Assembly: GCA_913775265.1 (NCBI GenBank)
Contig: CAJYJH010000010.1
Coordinates: 124,001 to 188,000, forward strand
DNA length: 64,000 nt
Reading direction: 5' to 3'
Source: an uncultured Mucilaginibacter sp.
GTDB taxonomy: Bacteria > Bacteroidota > Bacteroidia > Sphingobacteriales > Sphingobacteriaceae
The notes below the pieces were generated by a model. It saw only the letters and a list, made by a program, of their open reading frames with translations. It did no database searches and was not told the origin of the DNA. Position numbers and translations under genes: made by a program. Shown here one piece after another: positions 27,180-37,083 of the stretch. Positions within the stretch are counted from its first letter, which is position 1; each line of letters starts with the position of its first letter.

Positions 27180-28760
27180 TTATCGGGTAGCCGGCATGTT
27201 GTTGGCTACATCAACAGCTGGGCGGGCATCGCGGTTAGCTAAATCCCAGCCGGTATAAAATACCAATTGGGTACGTTTTACCAGTAATGGAAAATCAATC
27301 TTACTTACCTCATCACTTACGCGGTGATAATCTTCGTGAACGCCGTCAAAATAAAAAATGATAGGCACATTGTGTTTAGCAAAATTGTAATGATCTGAAC
27401 GGTAGTAAATGCGTTCCGGATCATTAGGATCATTGTACTTGTAATCAATAGCCAGATTAGTATAAGTACTGTTTGTACTTTCGCTTACTTTATGAAGCGT
27501 AGTACTTAGCTTATCTGAACCAATCAGGTAACAATAATCAGGAGAATCTTTATGAGCGGGATCACGGCGGCCAATCATGTCAATATTTAAATCGGCAATG
27601 GTGTTAGCCATCGGGAATACCGGATGCTCTGAATAATATTCAGAACCTAACAGACCCTTTTCTTCGCCCACGTTCCCTAAAAACAGTAAAGTGCGGCGCG
27701 GGCCTTTACCTGCCTTTTTTGCAGCGCTAAAGGCACGCGCAATTTCCAGGATACCAGTAGTACCCGATCCGTCATCATCCGCACCATTGTTGATACGGTC
27801 ACCCGGAGTACCTTCAGGCAGCATACCAATATGGTCGTAATGCGCAGAAAATACCAACACTTCATCTTTTAATTTAGGATCAGAACCGGGCATGTACGCT
27901 ACAATGTCAACGGCTTTAGCATCTTTTACCGATGTTTCATAATCGGCAGCCACGTCAGCTTTAACTGTCTGCGCAGCAACTGTAGCTTGTGCAGCCGCTG
28001 CTTTTAAAGCTTCGTAGGTTTTACCTGATGCTTTTAAGATTTGATTGGCTACTGCCGGGCTGATGGTTACAGATAATGCTCGTGGTGTAGCAGGTACAAT
28101 GCTACCTTCACCGGGGCGCTGGCCAGGTTGCGCATCACGCTTTAAACTCATGCGCTCGGCGGTTTTACCACCCATACCGGGACGTACATTATTTACTGAT
28201 AATATTAATAATGGATTTTTGCTGCGCACAGCACCCATCATGCCCATAGCACCACGGCGTTGCTGAGCAGGATCGGCTGCAGGGGTGCCCGGTTTAGGCT
28301 CACCTATTACCATCACTATTTTACCGGTCAGATCGGCGCTGCCAACTTCGGCTTCAGAGCCGTAACCTACAAATACAACCTCGGTACCTTTAATATTTTG
28401 TGTACCATTACCACCGGCTATACTATAATCAGTACCATAAGTTAAAGTACTGCCATTAACCGCAAACGACTTAAAGTTAAAAGTGGTAGTGGTTAAAGGA
28501 ATATCTAAAAAGTAAGAGCCTTTGTTGGCAGGTAATAGGCCAATCTTTTTATACTCGCCTGCTAAATAAGCTGCGGCCCTGTCTGCGCCCGGCTTTCCGG
28601 TTTCACGGCCTTCCATGGCATCAGAGGCAATAATAGTAAGTTGTTTTTTGGCGTCCTCAACGCTGATTACCTGCGCATATTTAACGGCAGTTGCATTTTT
28701 TTGGGCACACGCCCCGAGTGCAGCCAATAAAGCTACACCACTTAACATAGACTTCTTCAT
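27180..28760 (-). CDS. M28 family zinc metallopeptidase, lipoprotein
   Basis: A 526-residue exported peptidase. Starting at ATG 28760 it has a signal ending in lipobox LGAC, a PA-type inserted domain (about 120-270), and the M28 catalytic domain with metal ligands in SAHYDHIGM, GADDDGSGTTG, GEEKGLLGSEYY, LNIDMIGR and RSDHYNFA. All expected ligands are visible, so it should be an active aminopeptidase, probably outside the inner membrane. It is monocistronic. Confidence 0.95.
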   Translation of the reverse strand: MKKSMLSGVALLAALGACAQKNATAVKYAQVISVEDAKKQLTIIASDAMEGRETGKPGADRAAAYLAGEYKKIGLLPANKGSYFLDIPLTTTTFNFKSFAVNGSTLTYGTDYSIAGGNGTQNIKGTEVVFVGYGSEAEVGSADLTGKIVMVIGEPKPGTPAADPAQQRRGAMGMMGAVRSKNPLLILSVNNVRPGMGGKTAERMSLKRDAQPGQRPGEGSIVPATPRALSVTISPAVANQILKASGKTYEALKAAAAQATVAAQTVKADVAADYETSVKDAKAVDIVAYMPGSDPKLKDEVLVFSAHYDHIGMLPEGTPGDRINNGADDDGSGTTGILEIARAFSAAKKAGKGPRRTLLFLGNVGEEKGLLGSEYYSEHPVFPMANTIADLNIDMIGRRDPAHKDSPDYCYLIGSDKLSTTLHKVSESTNSTYTNLAIDYKYNDPNDPERIYYRSDHYNFAKHNVPIIFYFDGVHEDYHRVSDEVSKIDFPLLVKRTQLVFYTGWDLANRDARPAVDVANNMPATR

Positions 28761-28836
28761 GTTCAAATCAACCGATTACAAACGGCAATATACGCAAACC
28801 CATCTTTGCGGATAAGCAACAAATATGTGACTAAGT

Positions 28837-29271
28837 TTAGCAAGACATTTTGCCCACACGGGTAGCGTGTCGGCCACCTTCAAACTCGGTAGATAAAAAG
28901 ATTTTTACTATAGCCTTGGCATCATCTAACGAGATAAAACGCTCGGGAATACAAACAATATTAGCATTGTTATGCTTACGGGCCAAACTTGCCAGTTCGG
29001 CTTGCCAGCAGATGGCAGCACGTATACCGGCATGTTTGTTGGCCGTCATGGCTACGCCATTGGCACTGCCGCAAATCAAAATACCGAAATCGAACTCACC
29101 GCTCTCTACCGCCGAGGCTACCGGGTGCGCAAAGTCAGGATAATCAGTAGACTCGGGAGAATCTGTACCAAAGTTTTTAACAGTTGCTTGTGGAAGCCAT
29201 TTTAGTAAAGCTTCTTTATAAGAAAAGCCGGCATGATCTGAGCCTATTGCTATTTTTAAATTTTTGTTCAT
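28837..29271 (-). CDS. rpiB: Ribose 5-phosphate isomerase B
   Basis: A 144-residue sugar-phosphate isomerase of the pentose phosphate pathway. The start KIAIGSDHAGFSYKEALLKW and the active-site loop CGSANGVAMTANKHAGIRAA are characteristic; Cys66 or so is the proton-transfer residue. Length matches the family. It follows tatC on the same strand after 32 nt and may be co-transcribed. Confidence 0.96.
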   Translation of the reverse strand: MNKNLKIAIGSDHAGFSYKEALLKWLPQATVKNFGTDSPESTDYPDFAHPVASAVESGEFDFGILICGSANGVAMTANKHAGIRAAICWQAELASLARKHNNANIVCIPERFISLDDAKAIVKIFLSTEFEGGRHATRVGKMSC

Positions 29272-29303
29272 TGGTATAAATTAAAATCAGCGCGAGTGTT
29301 GGT

Positions 29304-30188
29304 TTACGCACTTTCCTGATCTTTTCTAAGCATTAATTCGTCGTGCTTTTTCTGCTTGCGTTTTTCTACCCGACCTGCTACCACAATACCAACCTCGTAT
29401 AAAATAAACAATGGAACGCTCACAATCATCATGGTCAGCATATCGGGTGTTGGAGTAATTACGGCAGAAATAATCAGGATACCCACAATGGCATAACGCC
29501 GTCCGGCACGCATCAGCTTAGGCGTTAATAAACCAATGCTCGACAGGATATGTACAATCATCGGTAATTGAAATACCACACCAGTTGCCAGGGTTAAAGT
29601 AGCTACCGACGATAAGTAAGAGTCTACCGTAAATGTATTTTCGATTTGATCGCTTACGCTTAAGTTAGCCAGAAAGCTGATAGACTCAGGAGCGATGATG
29701 TAGTACCCAAACAGGATGCCCAGTATAAATAGCAAAGAAGCATATACCACAAACCCGGACGCTGCCTTGCGTTCATTTTCATGAAGCGCAGGTTTAATAA
29801 AACGCCATAGCTCCCACAGCAAATAAGGAAAACCTAAAGTAATGCCGATAATTAAAGCTGAATTGATTTCGAGCGTAAACTGCCCGGCCATCTCGGTGTT
29901 GATGATCTTGCCGGGTATTTTGGTGATACAAAAACCGGGACGATTCAAATAATCGCCCAGTTTACACAACATGCGATAAGTCCAGAAATCGGGCTTCTTG
30001 GGTCCCATAATCACGGTATCAAAAACCCAGTCGTAATAAACAAAAGCTAAAACGGTAAATACGAGGATAGCAATGCACGACCGTATGAGGTGCCATCTAA
30101 GCACCTCAATATGATCGAAAAACGACATTTCTACTTCGAGATCCTTACTCTTTTCCTTTATTGCTTTTACTAATTTATTATCGCTCAT
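29304..30188 (-). CDS. tatC: Twin-arginine translocase subunit TatC
   Basis: A 294-residue inner-membrane protein with six hydrophobic segments and the family motifs MSFFDHIEVLRWHLIRS near the N-terminus and FGYYIIAPESI and RRYAIVGILIISAVITPTPD later. It is longer than E. coli TatC because of a periplasmic insertion (about 65-105). TatC recognises the twin-arginine signal, as carried by the Gfo/Idh protein at 52939. The start is ATG 30188; a TTG at 30197 overlaps the -7 element and is rejected. Confidence 0.96.
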   Translation of the reverse strand: MSDNKLVKAIKEKSKDLEVEMSFFDHIEVLRWHLIRSCIAILVFTVLAFVYYDWVFDTVIMGPKKPDFWTYRMLCKLGDYLNRPGFCITKIPGKIINTEMAGQFTLEINSALIIGITLGFPYLLWELWRFIKPALHENERKAASGFVVYASLLFILGILFGYYIIAPESISFLANLSVSDQIENTFTVDSYLSSVATLTLATGVVFQLPMIVHILSSIGLLTPKLMRAGRRYAIVGILIISAVITPTPDMLTMMIVSVPLFILYEVGIVVAGRVEKRKQKKHDELMLRKDQESA

Positions 30189-30198
30189 GTACTGCAAA

Positions 30199-30206
30199 CA
30201 AAAATA
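30199..30206 (-). promoter_or_regulatory. -7 promoter element of tatC
   Basis: TATTTTTG on the minus strand lies 10 nt before ATG 30188. Confidence 0.6.
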
Positions 30207-30260
30207 CCATTCTGTAAATAAAGAATGGTATTGATATAATTTTTCTCTTGTAAGTTGTGC

Positions 30261-31601
30261 TTATTCGGCAATTTCAAAAGTCTCCATAAATTTAGTGGTA
30301 AAGTTACCGGCTCTAAAATTAGGATCTTTCAATAGCTGAAGGTGGAACGGAATGGTAGTTTTAATACCCTCAATCACAAACTCGCTTAATGCACGTTCCA
30401 TAGTATTTAACGCTTCCTCGCGGGTTTGCGCCACACAAATCAGCTTAGCAATCATCGAATCATAATTTGGAGGGATCACATAACCACTGTACACGTGAGT
30501 ATCTACCCTTACGCCATGACCACCCGGTGAGTGGAAGTTGGTAATTTTGCCCGGCGAAGGACGGAAGTTATTAAACGGATCTTCGGCATTGATACGGCAC
30601 TCGATGGCGTGCATAGTAGGCTCGTAGTTTTTTCCGGAGATTGGCGTACCCGCCGCTACTTTAATCTGCTCTTTAATCAAATCTACGTTAATTACTTCTT
30701 CAGTAACCGGATGCTCTACCTGAATACGGGTGTTCATCTCCATGAAATAGAAGTTATGGTGCTTATCCACCAAAAACTCGATGGTACCGGCACCTTCGTA
30801 TCTTACAGCTTTGGCACCTTTCACCGCAGCCTCACCCATCTTGCGGCGCAACTTTTCGGTCATAAACGGAGAAGGAGACTCTTCTACCAATTTTTGATGA
30901 CGACGCTGAATAGAGCAATCGCGCTCAGACAAATGGCACACTCTGCCATATTGGTCGCCTACTACCTGTATTTCGATGTGACGTGGATCTTCTACATATT
31001 TCTCAAGATAGATACCATCGTTACCAAACGCAGCACCGGCTTCAGCACGTGCCGAATCCCAGGCCGGTTCAAAGTCCAGGTCGTTCCACACAATACGCAT
31101 ACCACGGCCACCGCCACCGGCAGTTGCCTTTAATATAATTGGGTAACCAATTTTGTTAGCTACTTGTATACCTTCCTTAACGTCATTAAGCAAACCTTCA
31201 GAACCAGGAATGGTAGGTACACCAGCCTTTTTCATCGTTGCTTTAGCGGCAGCCTTGTCACCCATATCATTAATCTGATCGGCAGTGGCACCAATAAACT
31301 TGATACCATACTCAGCACAAATGGCCGAAAATTTTGCATTTTCTGACAAGAAACCGTAGCCCGGATGTATAGCATCAGCATTAGTTACTTCGGCTGCAGA
31401 AATGATGTTCGGGATGTTTAGATAAGAATCGCGGCTGGCAGGCGGGCCGATACAAACAGCCTCATCAGCAAAGCGCACGTGCAGACTATCGCGGTCGGCA
31501 GTTGAATAAACAGCTACCGTTCTAATGCCCATTTCCTTACAAGTACGAATAATACGTAAGGCTATTTCGCCACGGTTAGCAATTAATATTTTTTTAAACA
31601 T
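30261..31601 (-). CDS. accC: Acetyl-CoA carboxylase, biotin carboxylase subunit
   Basis: A 446-residue ATP-grasp enzyme that carboxylates biotin on AccB in the first step of fatty acid synthesis. Motifs include [17 protein letters not shown] at the start, the Gly-rich loop [28 protein letters not shown], and [14 protein letters not shown] with the catalytic Arg. It follows accB after 92 nt that hold a 13-bp hairpin (31636-31670). Confidence 0.98.
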   Translation of the reverse strand: MFKKILIANRGEIALRIIRTCKEMGIRTVAVYSTADRDSLHVRFADEAVCIGPPASRDSYLNIPNIISAAEVTNADAIHPGYGFLSENAKFSAICAEYGIKFIGATADQINDMGDKAAAKATMKKAGVPTIPGSEGLLNDVKEGIQVANKIGYPIILKATAGGGGRGMRIVWNDLDFEPAWDSARAEAGAAFGNDGIYLEKYVEDPRHIEIQVVGDQYGRVCHLSERDCSIQRRHQKLVEESPSPFMTEKLRRKMGEAAVKGAKAVRYEGAGTIEFLVDKHHNFYFMEMNTRIQVEHPVTEEVINVDLIKEQIKVAAGTPISGKNYEPTMHAIECRINAEDPFNNFRPSPGKITNFHSPGGHGVRVDTHVYSGYVIPPNYDSMIAKLICVAQTREEALNTMERALSEFVIEGIKTTIPFHLQLLKDPNFRAGNFTTKFMETFEIAE

Positions 31602-31635
31602 GAGCTATTTTAAATGTGCAAACACGCTGATATGC

Positions 31636-31670
31636 AAATGTGCAGATGTTTTTACAGCATCTGCACATTT
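31636..31670 (-). repeat. Inverted repeat between accB and accC
   Basis: AAATGTGCAGATG (31636-31648) and CATCTGCACATTT (31658-31670) form a 13-bp stem with a 9-nt loop. Further copies of the word TGCACATTT or its near forms lie beside it, at 31612-31644. No U run follows, so it is not a standard terminator. Confidence 0.75.
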
Positions 31671-31693
31671 ACCTTATAACGCGTTAAGCAATT

Positions 31694-32167
31694 TTACATC
31701 GGTTCAACTAAAAACAAAGGCTGATCATATTCAACCGGAGAAGAATTTTCTACCAATACCTTTACAATACGGCCAGAAACTTCTGATTCAATTTCGTTAA
31801 ATAATTTCATGGCTTCAATGATACAAAGCACGCTACCGGCCGAAATTTCGTCGCCAACATTGGCAAACGAAGGTTTATCAGGAGAAGATGAACGATAGAA
31901 AGTACCAATCATCGGCGATTTGATGGTGATGTATTTTGACTCATCAGCCGCTGCAGGAGCCTCGGCCGGAGCTGAAGCTTGTACCGTTGCAACCGGAGCT
32001 GCAGGCACTGCCGATACAGGCTGTGCTACCGGCATAGTTGCATTAACTATAGTAGGTGCCTGATTGGTTTTTATCGTGATCTTGAATTCGTTCTGTTCAA
32101 TGGATACTTCGTTTACGCCAGATTTTGAAACGAAGCGGATTAAATCCTGAATTTGTTTTATATCCAT
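31694..32167 (-). CDS. accB: Biotin carboxyl carrier protein of acetyl-CoA carboxylase
   Basis: A 157-residue protein with an N-terminal helical segment ([19 protein letters not shown]), a Pro/Ala-rich linker (about 50-80) and a C-terminal biotinyl domain. The biotinylated lysine is about Lys121 in [11 protein letters not shown]. It lies between fabH and accC, the usual order in this operon. Confidence 0.97.
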   Translation of the reverse strand: MDIKQIQDLIRFVSKSGVNEVSIEQNEFKITIKTNQAPTIVNATMPVAQPVSAVPAAPVATVQASAPAEAPAAADESKYITIKSPMIGTFYRSSSPDKPSFANVGDEISAGSVLCIIEAMKLFNEIESEVSGRIVKVLVENSSPVEYDQPLFLVEPM

Positions 32168-32239
32168 ATTTAGGTGTAGTGGTTTCTCGATAATTTAAAA
32201 ACCTAAGTTATAACAAATTAAATAAAAATAGTTCCAAAT

Positions 32240-33229
32240 TTAGTATGCCCATTTTAAGTAGAGCGATCCCCAGGTAAAGCCACCGCCAAAGGCAGCCAGT
32301 ACAATGTTATCACCTTTCTTAAATTTGCTTTCCCACTCCCATAAGCAAAGTGGTATGGTGCCATTAGTGGTATTGCCATAACGTTCAATGTTAATAACCA
32401 CTTTTTCTTCATTAATGCCCATGCGGTTGGCAGTAGCATCAATAATGCGTTTATTAGCCTGGTGCGGAACCAGCCAGGCTACATCATTTGCAACCAAGTT
32501 GTTACGCTCCATAATTTCGGCAGCTACATTGGCCATGTTAGTTACCGCAAATTTAAATACGGTTTTACCTTCCTGAAAAGCGTAATGCTCGCGCGCATCA
32601 ATAGTTTGATGCGTGGCGGGCCTTAAAGAGCCACCCGCCTTCATATTTAAAAACTCGCGACCTGAGCCATCGCTTTTTAAAACAGAATCAATTACACCGT
32701 AGCCCTCAGTATTGGGTTCTAACAATGCGCAACCACAACCATCACCAAAGATTATGCAAGTAGCACGGTCTTGGTAATCAATAATCGACGACATTTTATC
32801 GCCGCCGACCACCAACACCTTCTGGTGCTTACCGCTCTCAATAAATGCAGCACCGGTAGCTAAACCAAATACAAAACCCGAGCAGGCTGCCTGCAAATCA
32901 TAACCCCATGCATTTTTTGCACCAATTTTGTCGGCCAAAATATTCGCCGTTGCCGGAAAAGGCATATCGGGCGTAGTAGTACAAAAAATGATAAGGTCGA
33001 TTTCTTCGGCGCTGATGCCGCGCTTCTCAAGCAGTCCGTTTACCGCGGGTACAGCTAAGTCTGATGTAGCAGTACCTTCGCCTTTAAGTATACGGCGTTC
33101 TTTAATACCGGTACGAGTGGTTATCCATTCATCATTGGTATCAACCAACGCTTCAAGCTCGTGATTGGTGAGTATATAGTCTGGTGCATAGCCATGAACA
33201 GCGGTAATTGCAGCCTGTAGTTTATGCAT
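32240..33229 (-). CDS. fabH: Beta-ketoacyl-ACP synthase III
   Basis: A 329-residue initiating condensing enzyme of fatty acid synthesis. The catalytic triad is visible: Cys116 in LQAACSGF, His256 in LVPHQANKR and Asn286 in YGNTTNG. The substrate-region motif DTNDEWITTRTGI near the N-terminus is typical. It is co-directional with plsX (11-nt gap) and accB. Confidence 0.98.
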   Translation of the reverse strand: MHKLQAAITAVHGYAPDYILTNHELEALVDTNDEWITTRTGIKERRILKGEGTATSDLAVPAVNGLLEKRGISAEEIDLIIFCTTTPDMPFPATANILADKIGAKNAWGYDLQAACSGFVFGLATGAAFIESGKHQKVLVVGGDKMSSIIDYQDRATCIIFGDGCGCALLEPNTEGYGVIDSVLKSDGSGREFLNMKAGGSLRPATHQTIDAREHYAFQEGKTVFKFAVTNMANVAAEIMERNNLVANDVAWLVPHQANKRIIDATANRMGINEEKVVINIERYGNTTNGTIPLCLWEWESKFKKGDNIVLAAFGGGFTWGSLYLKWAY

Positions 33230-33240
33230 TTATTAAATAT

Positions 33241-34179
33241 TTAAACAAAAGCCTGTTTAATCTTTTCAACAAGGTTGCTCTCCACCATATTGCGCGATAG
33301 CAGCACCATATTTTTGATAGCTTCGGGGCTGGATATACCATGGCCTACCACTACCGGTGCATTAACACCCAATATGGGGCTTCCGCCATACTGCTCATAA
33401 TTAAAACGATCAAAAAACTCATCGTTAATGCCTTTTTTACGGGCAATAACGTAGTAAGACTCGGCCATTTTAACAATAACATTACCGGTAAAACCATCGC
33501 AAACAAACACGTCGGCAGCATTACCAAAAAGATCGCGGCCCTCCACATTGCCCACAAAATTAAATCGGGTAGTATCTTTCATCAACGGGTAAGTAGCCTG
33601 GCAAAGCATGTTTCCTTTTTCTTCCTCTTCGCCAATATTCATCAGCGCAACTTTCGGATTATCTAAGTTATAAACATGCTGTCCAAAAAGACTGCCTAAC
33701 ACACCAAATTGCAAAAGCGTTTCGGGCTTACAATCAGCGTTGGCACCCACATCCAACAAAATACCCAAACCGCCTTTCAGTTTGGGTACAATAGCTGTCA
33801 TAGCCGGGCGAATAATACCCGGTATGGTTTTAACACTGAACATGGCACCTACCAGCATAGCTCCGGTATTTCCGGCTGAGGAGAACGCCTGTATCTGACC
33901 TTCTTTCAACAACCTGAACCCTTGAGTAATGCTCGAGTCGGGCTTTTGCGTAATGGCTTTAGTTGGGTGCTCACCCATACCAATCACTTCGGTAGTATGT
34001 ACAAACTCAAAGTGATCGGGGTTAAACCCGTTTTCTTGAAGAATACTTACAGCAATTTCTTTGTCGCCTACCAGCACCAGCTTTTGCTGTTCGGGTAAAG
34101 CTTTATAAGCTTCGATTGCTCCTAAAACCGCAGCTTTCGGAGCATAGTCGCCGCCCATAATGTCTAAGCCTATCTTCAT
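33241..34179 (-). CDS. plsX: Phosphate acyltransferase PlsX
   Basis: A 312-residue enzyme converting acyl-ACP to acyl phosphate for phospholipid synthesis. It opens with KIGLDIMGGDYAPKAAVLGA and has SAGNTGAMLVGAMF, LGILLDVGANADCKPETL and VCDGFTGNVIVKMAES, all family signatures. It lies between rpmF (16-nt gap) and fabH in the conserved lipid operon. Confidence 0.98.
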   Translation of the reverse strand: MKIGLDIMGGDYAPKAAVLGAIEAYKALPEQQKLVLVGDKEIAVSILQENGFNPDHFEFVHTTEVIGMGEHPTKAITQKPDSSITQGFRLLKEGQIQAFSSAGNTGAMLVGAMFSVKTIPGIIRPAMTAIVPKLKGGLGILLDVGANADCKPETLLQFGVLGSLFGQHVYNLDNPKVALMNIGEEEEKGNMLCQATYPLMKDTTRFNFVGNVEGRDLFGNAADVFVCDGFTGNVIVKMAESYYVIARKKGINDEFFDRFNYEQYGGSPILGVNAPVVVGHGISSPEAIKNMVLLSRNMVESNLVEKIKQAFV

Positions 34180-34195
34180 TGCAGAAAATCAGGTC

Positions 34196-34387
34196 TTAAA
34201 CTGTAGCTGCTTTCTCAATAAGAACTTTACCGTTGTAGTAAAGGTTACCATCAACAGTGTAGGCACGGTGCGGCAAATGTACGGCACCTGTAGTAGCGCA
34301 AGTTGTTAAAGATGGCGCTTCAGCTTTATAATGCGTTCTGCGTTTAGCCGTTCTCGATTTGGAGAACTTACGTTTTGGATTTGGCAT
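34196..34387 (-). CDS. rpmF: 50S ribosomal protein L32
   Basis: A 63-residue basic protein opening with PNPKRKFSKSRTAKRRTHYK, the L32 signature. It keeps one Cys (TTCATTG) where zinc-binding L32 forms have four, so this is a zinc-independent type. It lies in the widespread YceD-rpmF-plsX-fabH order, which ties ribosome and lipid synthesis. Confidence 0.97.
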   Translation of the reverse strand: MPNPKRKFSKSRTAKRRTHYKAEAPSLTTCATTGAVHLPHRAYTVDGNLYYNGKVLIEKAATV

Positions 34388-34404
34388 AACTTCTAAATAT
34401 TATA

Positions 34405-34926
34405 TCATTTTAACTTTTTAAGCGCGTCCCAGCGTGGGTCGACACTCTTTTCCTGTTCATCACTGCCCGAAAGTTTATTTAAACGATCAAGCATATCTTT
34501 ATCACAATATGGCGTGCTCCCCTCGCTGCCACAATTGGCAATGATCGGCACGGCAACATTTACGTACTCATATATCAACCCGGCAACACTGATTTCAGTA
34601 TCATTTTTGGTCAGGGTGATAATCTCCTCATCCTCATCTACCTCTTCTTCGCTAAACTTAGCTACTTGTTGCTCACGTATATCCACCTGCTGCGGATATT
34701 CTGACAAACAACGATCGCAGGCCAGGTCAATAGTACCGTAAATATGAAAGTTAAGGATAAGCATAGTTTCCTGCTTATCTAACTCCACCTTGCATTGCAA
34801 ATTTGCCTTTTTGACAAGCGAATAATCGAATTCTTTAAAAAATTCGTTATCCACTACATAATCAAACTCGTGCTTGCCGAGCTTAAGACCTGTAAAAGGT
34901 ATCGAATATGTTTTTAATGATTTCAA
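34405..34926 (-). CDS. YceD/DUF177 family protein
   Basis: A 173-residue protein starting at TTG 34926 with KSLKTYSIPFTGLKLGKHEF, the usual opening in this phylum. A further TTG at 34947 overlaps the -7 element, so it cannot be the start. A Cys pair in LACDRCLSEYP and two later cysteines (NCGSEGSTPYC) could bind a metal. In other bacteria YceD-type proteins aid 23S rRNA handling; the role here is inferred from its place directly before rpmF. Confidence 0.92.
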   Translation of the reverse strand: MKSLKTYSIPFTGLKLGKHEFDYVVDNEFFKEFDYSLVKKANLQCKVELDKQETMLILNFHIYGTIDLACDRCLSEYPQQVDIREQQVAKFSEEEVDEDEEIITLTKNDTEISVAGLIYEYVNVAVPIIANCGSEGSTPYCDKDMLDRLNKLSGSDEQEKSVDPRWDALKKLK

Positions 34927-34944
34927 CGAGCGATAATTAGCCCG

Positions 34945-34952
34945 CAAATGTA
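34945..34952 (-). promoter_or_regulatory. -7 promoter element of the yceD-rpmF-plsX-fabH-accBC operon
   Basis: TACATTTG on the minus strand matches TAnnTTTG. It lies 18 nt before TTG 34926 and fixes that codon as the likely start. Confidence 0.7.
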
Positions 34953-35068
34953 GAAAAAAATTATGTAACGCGAAAGTGTTTTTTCAAATTAGAAAAGCGC
35001 ACCGTCCACTCTGCATTACACAGCATATCAGCGCTCAAACGCTATTTATGTGAATAAACAGCGTAGCT

Positions 35069-36124
35069 CTAATCGCGGTCGCGGCTTAGCTTGCTAAACG
35101 GCAGCGGGTTTTCGTTTAGCACTGCAGTTTCGCGGCGATGTTTCACAATATGTATAGCCTGAAATAGCGCCTCACGGAATGAGGTTTCTGAAGCTTTATT
35201 TTTACCGGCAATATCGTAAGCTGTACCATGATCGGGCGAGGTACGTACAAAGCTTAAGCCTGCGGTGTAATTAACCCCCGACTCAAACGAAATTTGCTTA
35301 AACGGAATTAGTCCTTGGTCGTGGTACATAGCCAACACTGCATCAAACTGCATATAGCTGCCGTTGGCGAAAAATCCATCGGCCGGGTATGGGCCAAATG
35401 CCAGTATATCATTGGCACGGGCCTCTTCCAGCGCAGGTATAATGATATCCTTTTCCTCATTGCCAATCAGGCCGTTATCACCCGCATGGGGATTTAAACC
35501 TAAAACGGCTATTTTAGGTTTACGTATCCAAAAATCCTGTTTCAGGCTGGCGTTCATTAAACGTAGCTTGGCCAGTATTTTCTCGGTGGTGATAGATTGT
35601 GCAATTTGCGACACCGGGATATGACCGGTCACTACTCCCACTCGTAGGGTGTCGCTTACCAAAAACATTAATACCTCTGATGAGTTATCGCGCTCCTGCA
35701 AATATTCTGTATGCCCGGGAAAGCTAAATTGTTCGTTCTGGATATTATCCTTGTTGATTGGCGCGGTTACCAAAGCATCAATCTGCCCGGCAATTAAATC
35801 GTCGGTGGCTCGCTGCAAAGACAGGAACGCATATTTGCCGCCGGTTTCGTTAGCTGCCCCCAGTTCCAGTTTCACATCTTCTTCCCAGCAATTAATCATG
35901 TTTGCCTTTTTGTGATGCGCATTGGCGGCACTATCAATTACGTTAAAGTTTAAATCATGTACCTGTACAGTACGGCGGTGAAAAGATGCCACTTTGGTAT
36001 GGCCATAAACAATAGGTGTGCAATAATCAAATATCCGGTTATCGGCCAGTGTTTTAATAATTACTTCTAAACCTATGCCGTTAACATCACCTACACTGAT
36101 GCCTATTTTTATCTTCTCACTCAT
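35069..36124 (-). CDS. pdxA: 4-hydroxythreonine-4-phosphate dehydrogenase
   Basis: A 351-residue enzyme of DXP-dependent vitamin B6 synthesis. Family segments are KIGISVGDVNGIGLEVIIK at the start, VTAPINKDNIQ, FPGHTEYL with a metal-binding His, GLNPHAGDNGLIG, and AMYHDQGLIPFK with a second metal His. Length is slightly above E. coli PdxA. It lies upstream of the lipid operon on the same strand, but that operon has its own promoter. Confidence 0.97.
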   Translation of the reverse strand: MSEKIKIGISVGDVNGIGLEVIIKTLADNRIFDYCTPIVYGHTKVASFHRRTVQVHDLNFNVIDSAANAHHKKANMINCWEEDVKLELGAANETGGKYAFLSLQRATDDLIAGQIDALVTAPINKDNIQNEQFSFPGHTEYLQERDNSSEVLMFLVSDTLRVGVVTGHIPVSQIAQSITTEKILAKLRLMNASLKQDFWIRKPKIAVLGLNPHAGDNGLIGNEEKDIIIPALEEARANDILAFGPYPADGFFANGSYMQFDAVLAMYHDQGLIPFKQISFESGVNYTAGLSFVRTSPDHGTAYDIAGKNKASETSFREALFQAIHIVKHRRETAVLNENPLPFSKLSRDRD

Positions 36125-36275
36125 AATATCAATCTACAATACGTGATTTTGCCCACGATAGAACAACTATGTGTTTAATAGCTGTGATACCATTTTAATA
36201 ATTCACTAATTAGTTAGCGATTTGCAAATAAACCATTTTCGGCAATAATGTTTACTATGCCTGCGCAAATATCAC

Positions 36276-36283
36276 TTAATTTG
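36276..36283 (+). promoter_or_regulatory. -7-like promoter element of rsmA
   Basis: TTAATTTG is a one-base variant of TAnnTTTG, 20 nt before the rsmA ATG. Confidence 0.45.
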
Positions 36284-36303
36284 CAAAAATTTGTGCAGAA
36301 GAG

Positions 36304-37083
36304 ATGTCGTTAGTCAGAGCCAAAAAACATTTGGGCCAGCATTTTTTAACTGATAAAAATATTGCGGCCAAGATTGTAGATAGCCTTCGTCCGGCTAACC
36401 GGTACAGCCAGGTGCTGGAGGTGGGCCCTGGCATGGGTATACTTTCCGACTTTTTATTACAGAAACCGGACTATCAAACTTACCTTATTGACATTGATAC
36501 TGAGTCGTACTTATTTCTACAGAAAAAATACCCGCAACTGGCTGAGCGCTTAATTAACGCCGATTTTTTGGAGATGGATTTTAGTAGTGTATTTACTGGT
36601 CCATTTGCCATTATTGGTAACTTCCCGTACAACATTTCGTCGCAGATATTATTTAAAGTGCTGGATAGCCGGCAGCAGGTGGTTGAGGTAGTAGGTATGT
36701 TTCAGAAAGAGGTTGCTGAACGCTGTACGGCCAAAGCCGGCAGCAAAGATTATGGCATTTTAAGCGTGTTTTTGCAGGCTTATTACAAAGTAGAGTATTT
36801 GTTTACGGTAAAAGCAGGCGTGTTTAATCCGCCGCCTAAAGTGCTGTCGGCAGTTATCAGGTTAACACGTAATGAGGTAGAGCAGTTGCCCTGTGATGAA
36901 AAACTTTTTTGGCAGGTGGTAAAAGCCGGCTTTAACCAGCGCCGTAAAACTTTGCGCAATGCATTGTCGGCTTTAATTAACAAAGAAGCGATGGCTAACG
37001 AGGCGATGCTGGACTTGCGGGCCGAACGGCTTACTGTTAATGATTTTGTGTTGCTGACTAATAAAATTACCGAAACGCGTTGA
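36304..37083 (+). CDS. rsmA: 16S rRNA dimethyladenosine transferase
   Basis: A 259-residue SAM-dependent methyltransferase (KsgA) that dimethylates two adjacent adenosines near the 3' end of 16S rRNA. It has the opening KKHLGQHFLTDKNIAAKI, SAM motif I EVGPGMGILSDFLL, and the catalytic motif NFPYNIS (motif IV). Its TGA overlaps the TTG start of the next gene by 4 nt, indicating translational coupling. Confidence 0.97.
   Translation: MSLVRAKKHLGQHFLTDKNIAAKIVDSLRPANRYSQVLEVGPGMGILSDFLLQKPDYQTYLIDIDTESYLFLQKKYPQLAERLINADFLEMDFSSVFTGPFAIIGNFPYNISSQILFKVLDSRQQVVEVVGMFQKEVAERCTAKAGSKDYGILSVFLQAYYKVEYLFTVKAGVFNPPPKVLSAVIRLTRNEVEQLPCDEKLFWQVVKAGFNQRRKTLRNALSALINKEAMANEAMLDLRAERLTVNDFVLLTNKITETR

Noticed and set aside
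30531..31133. A 200-codon plus-strand open frame opposite accC
   Set aside because: accC is complete with all motifs on the other strand; the open frame is a codon-usage shadow.
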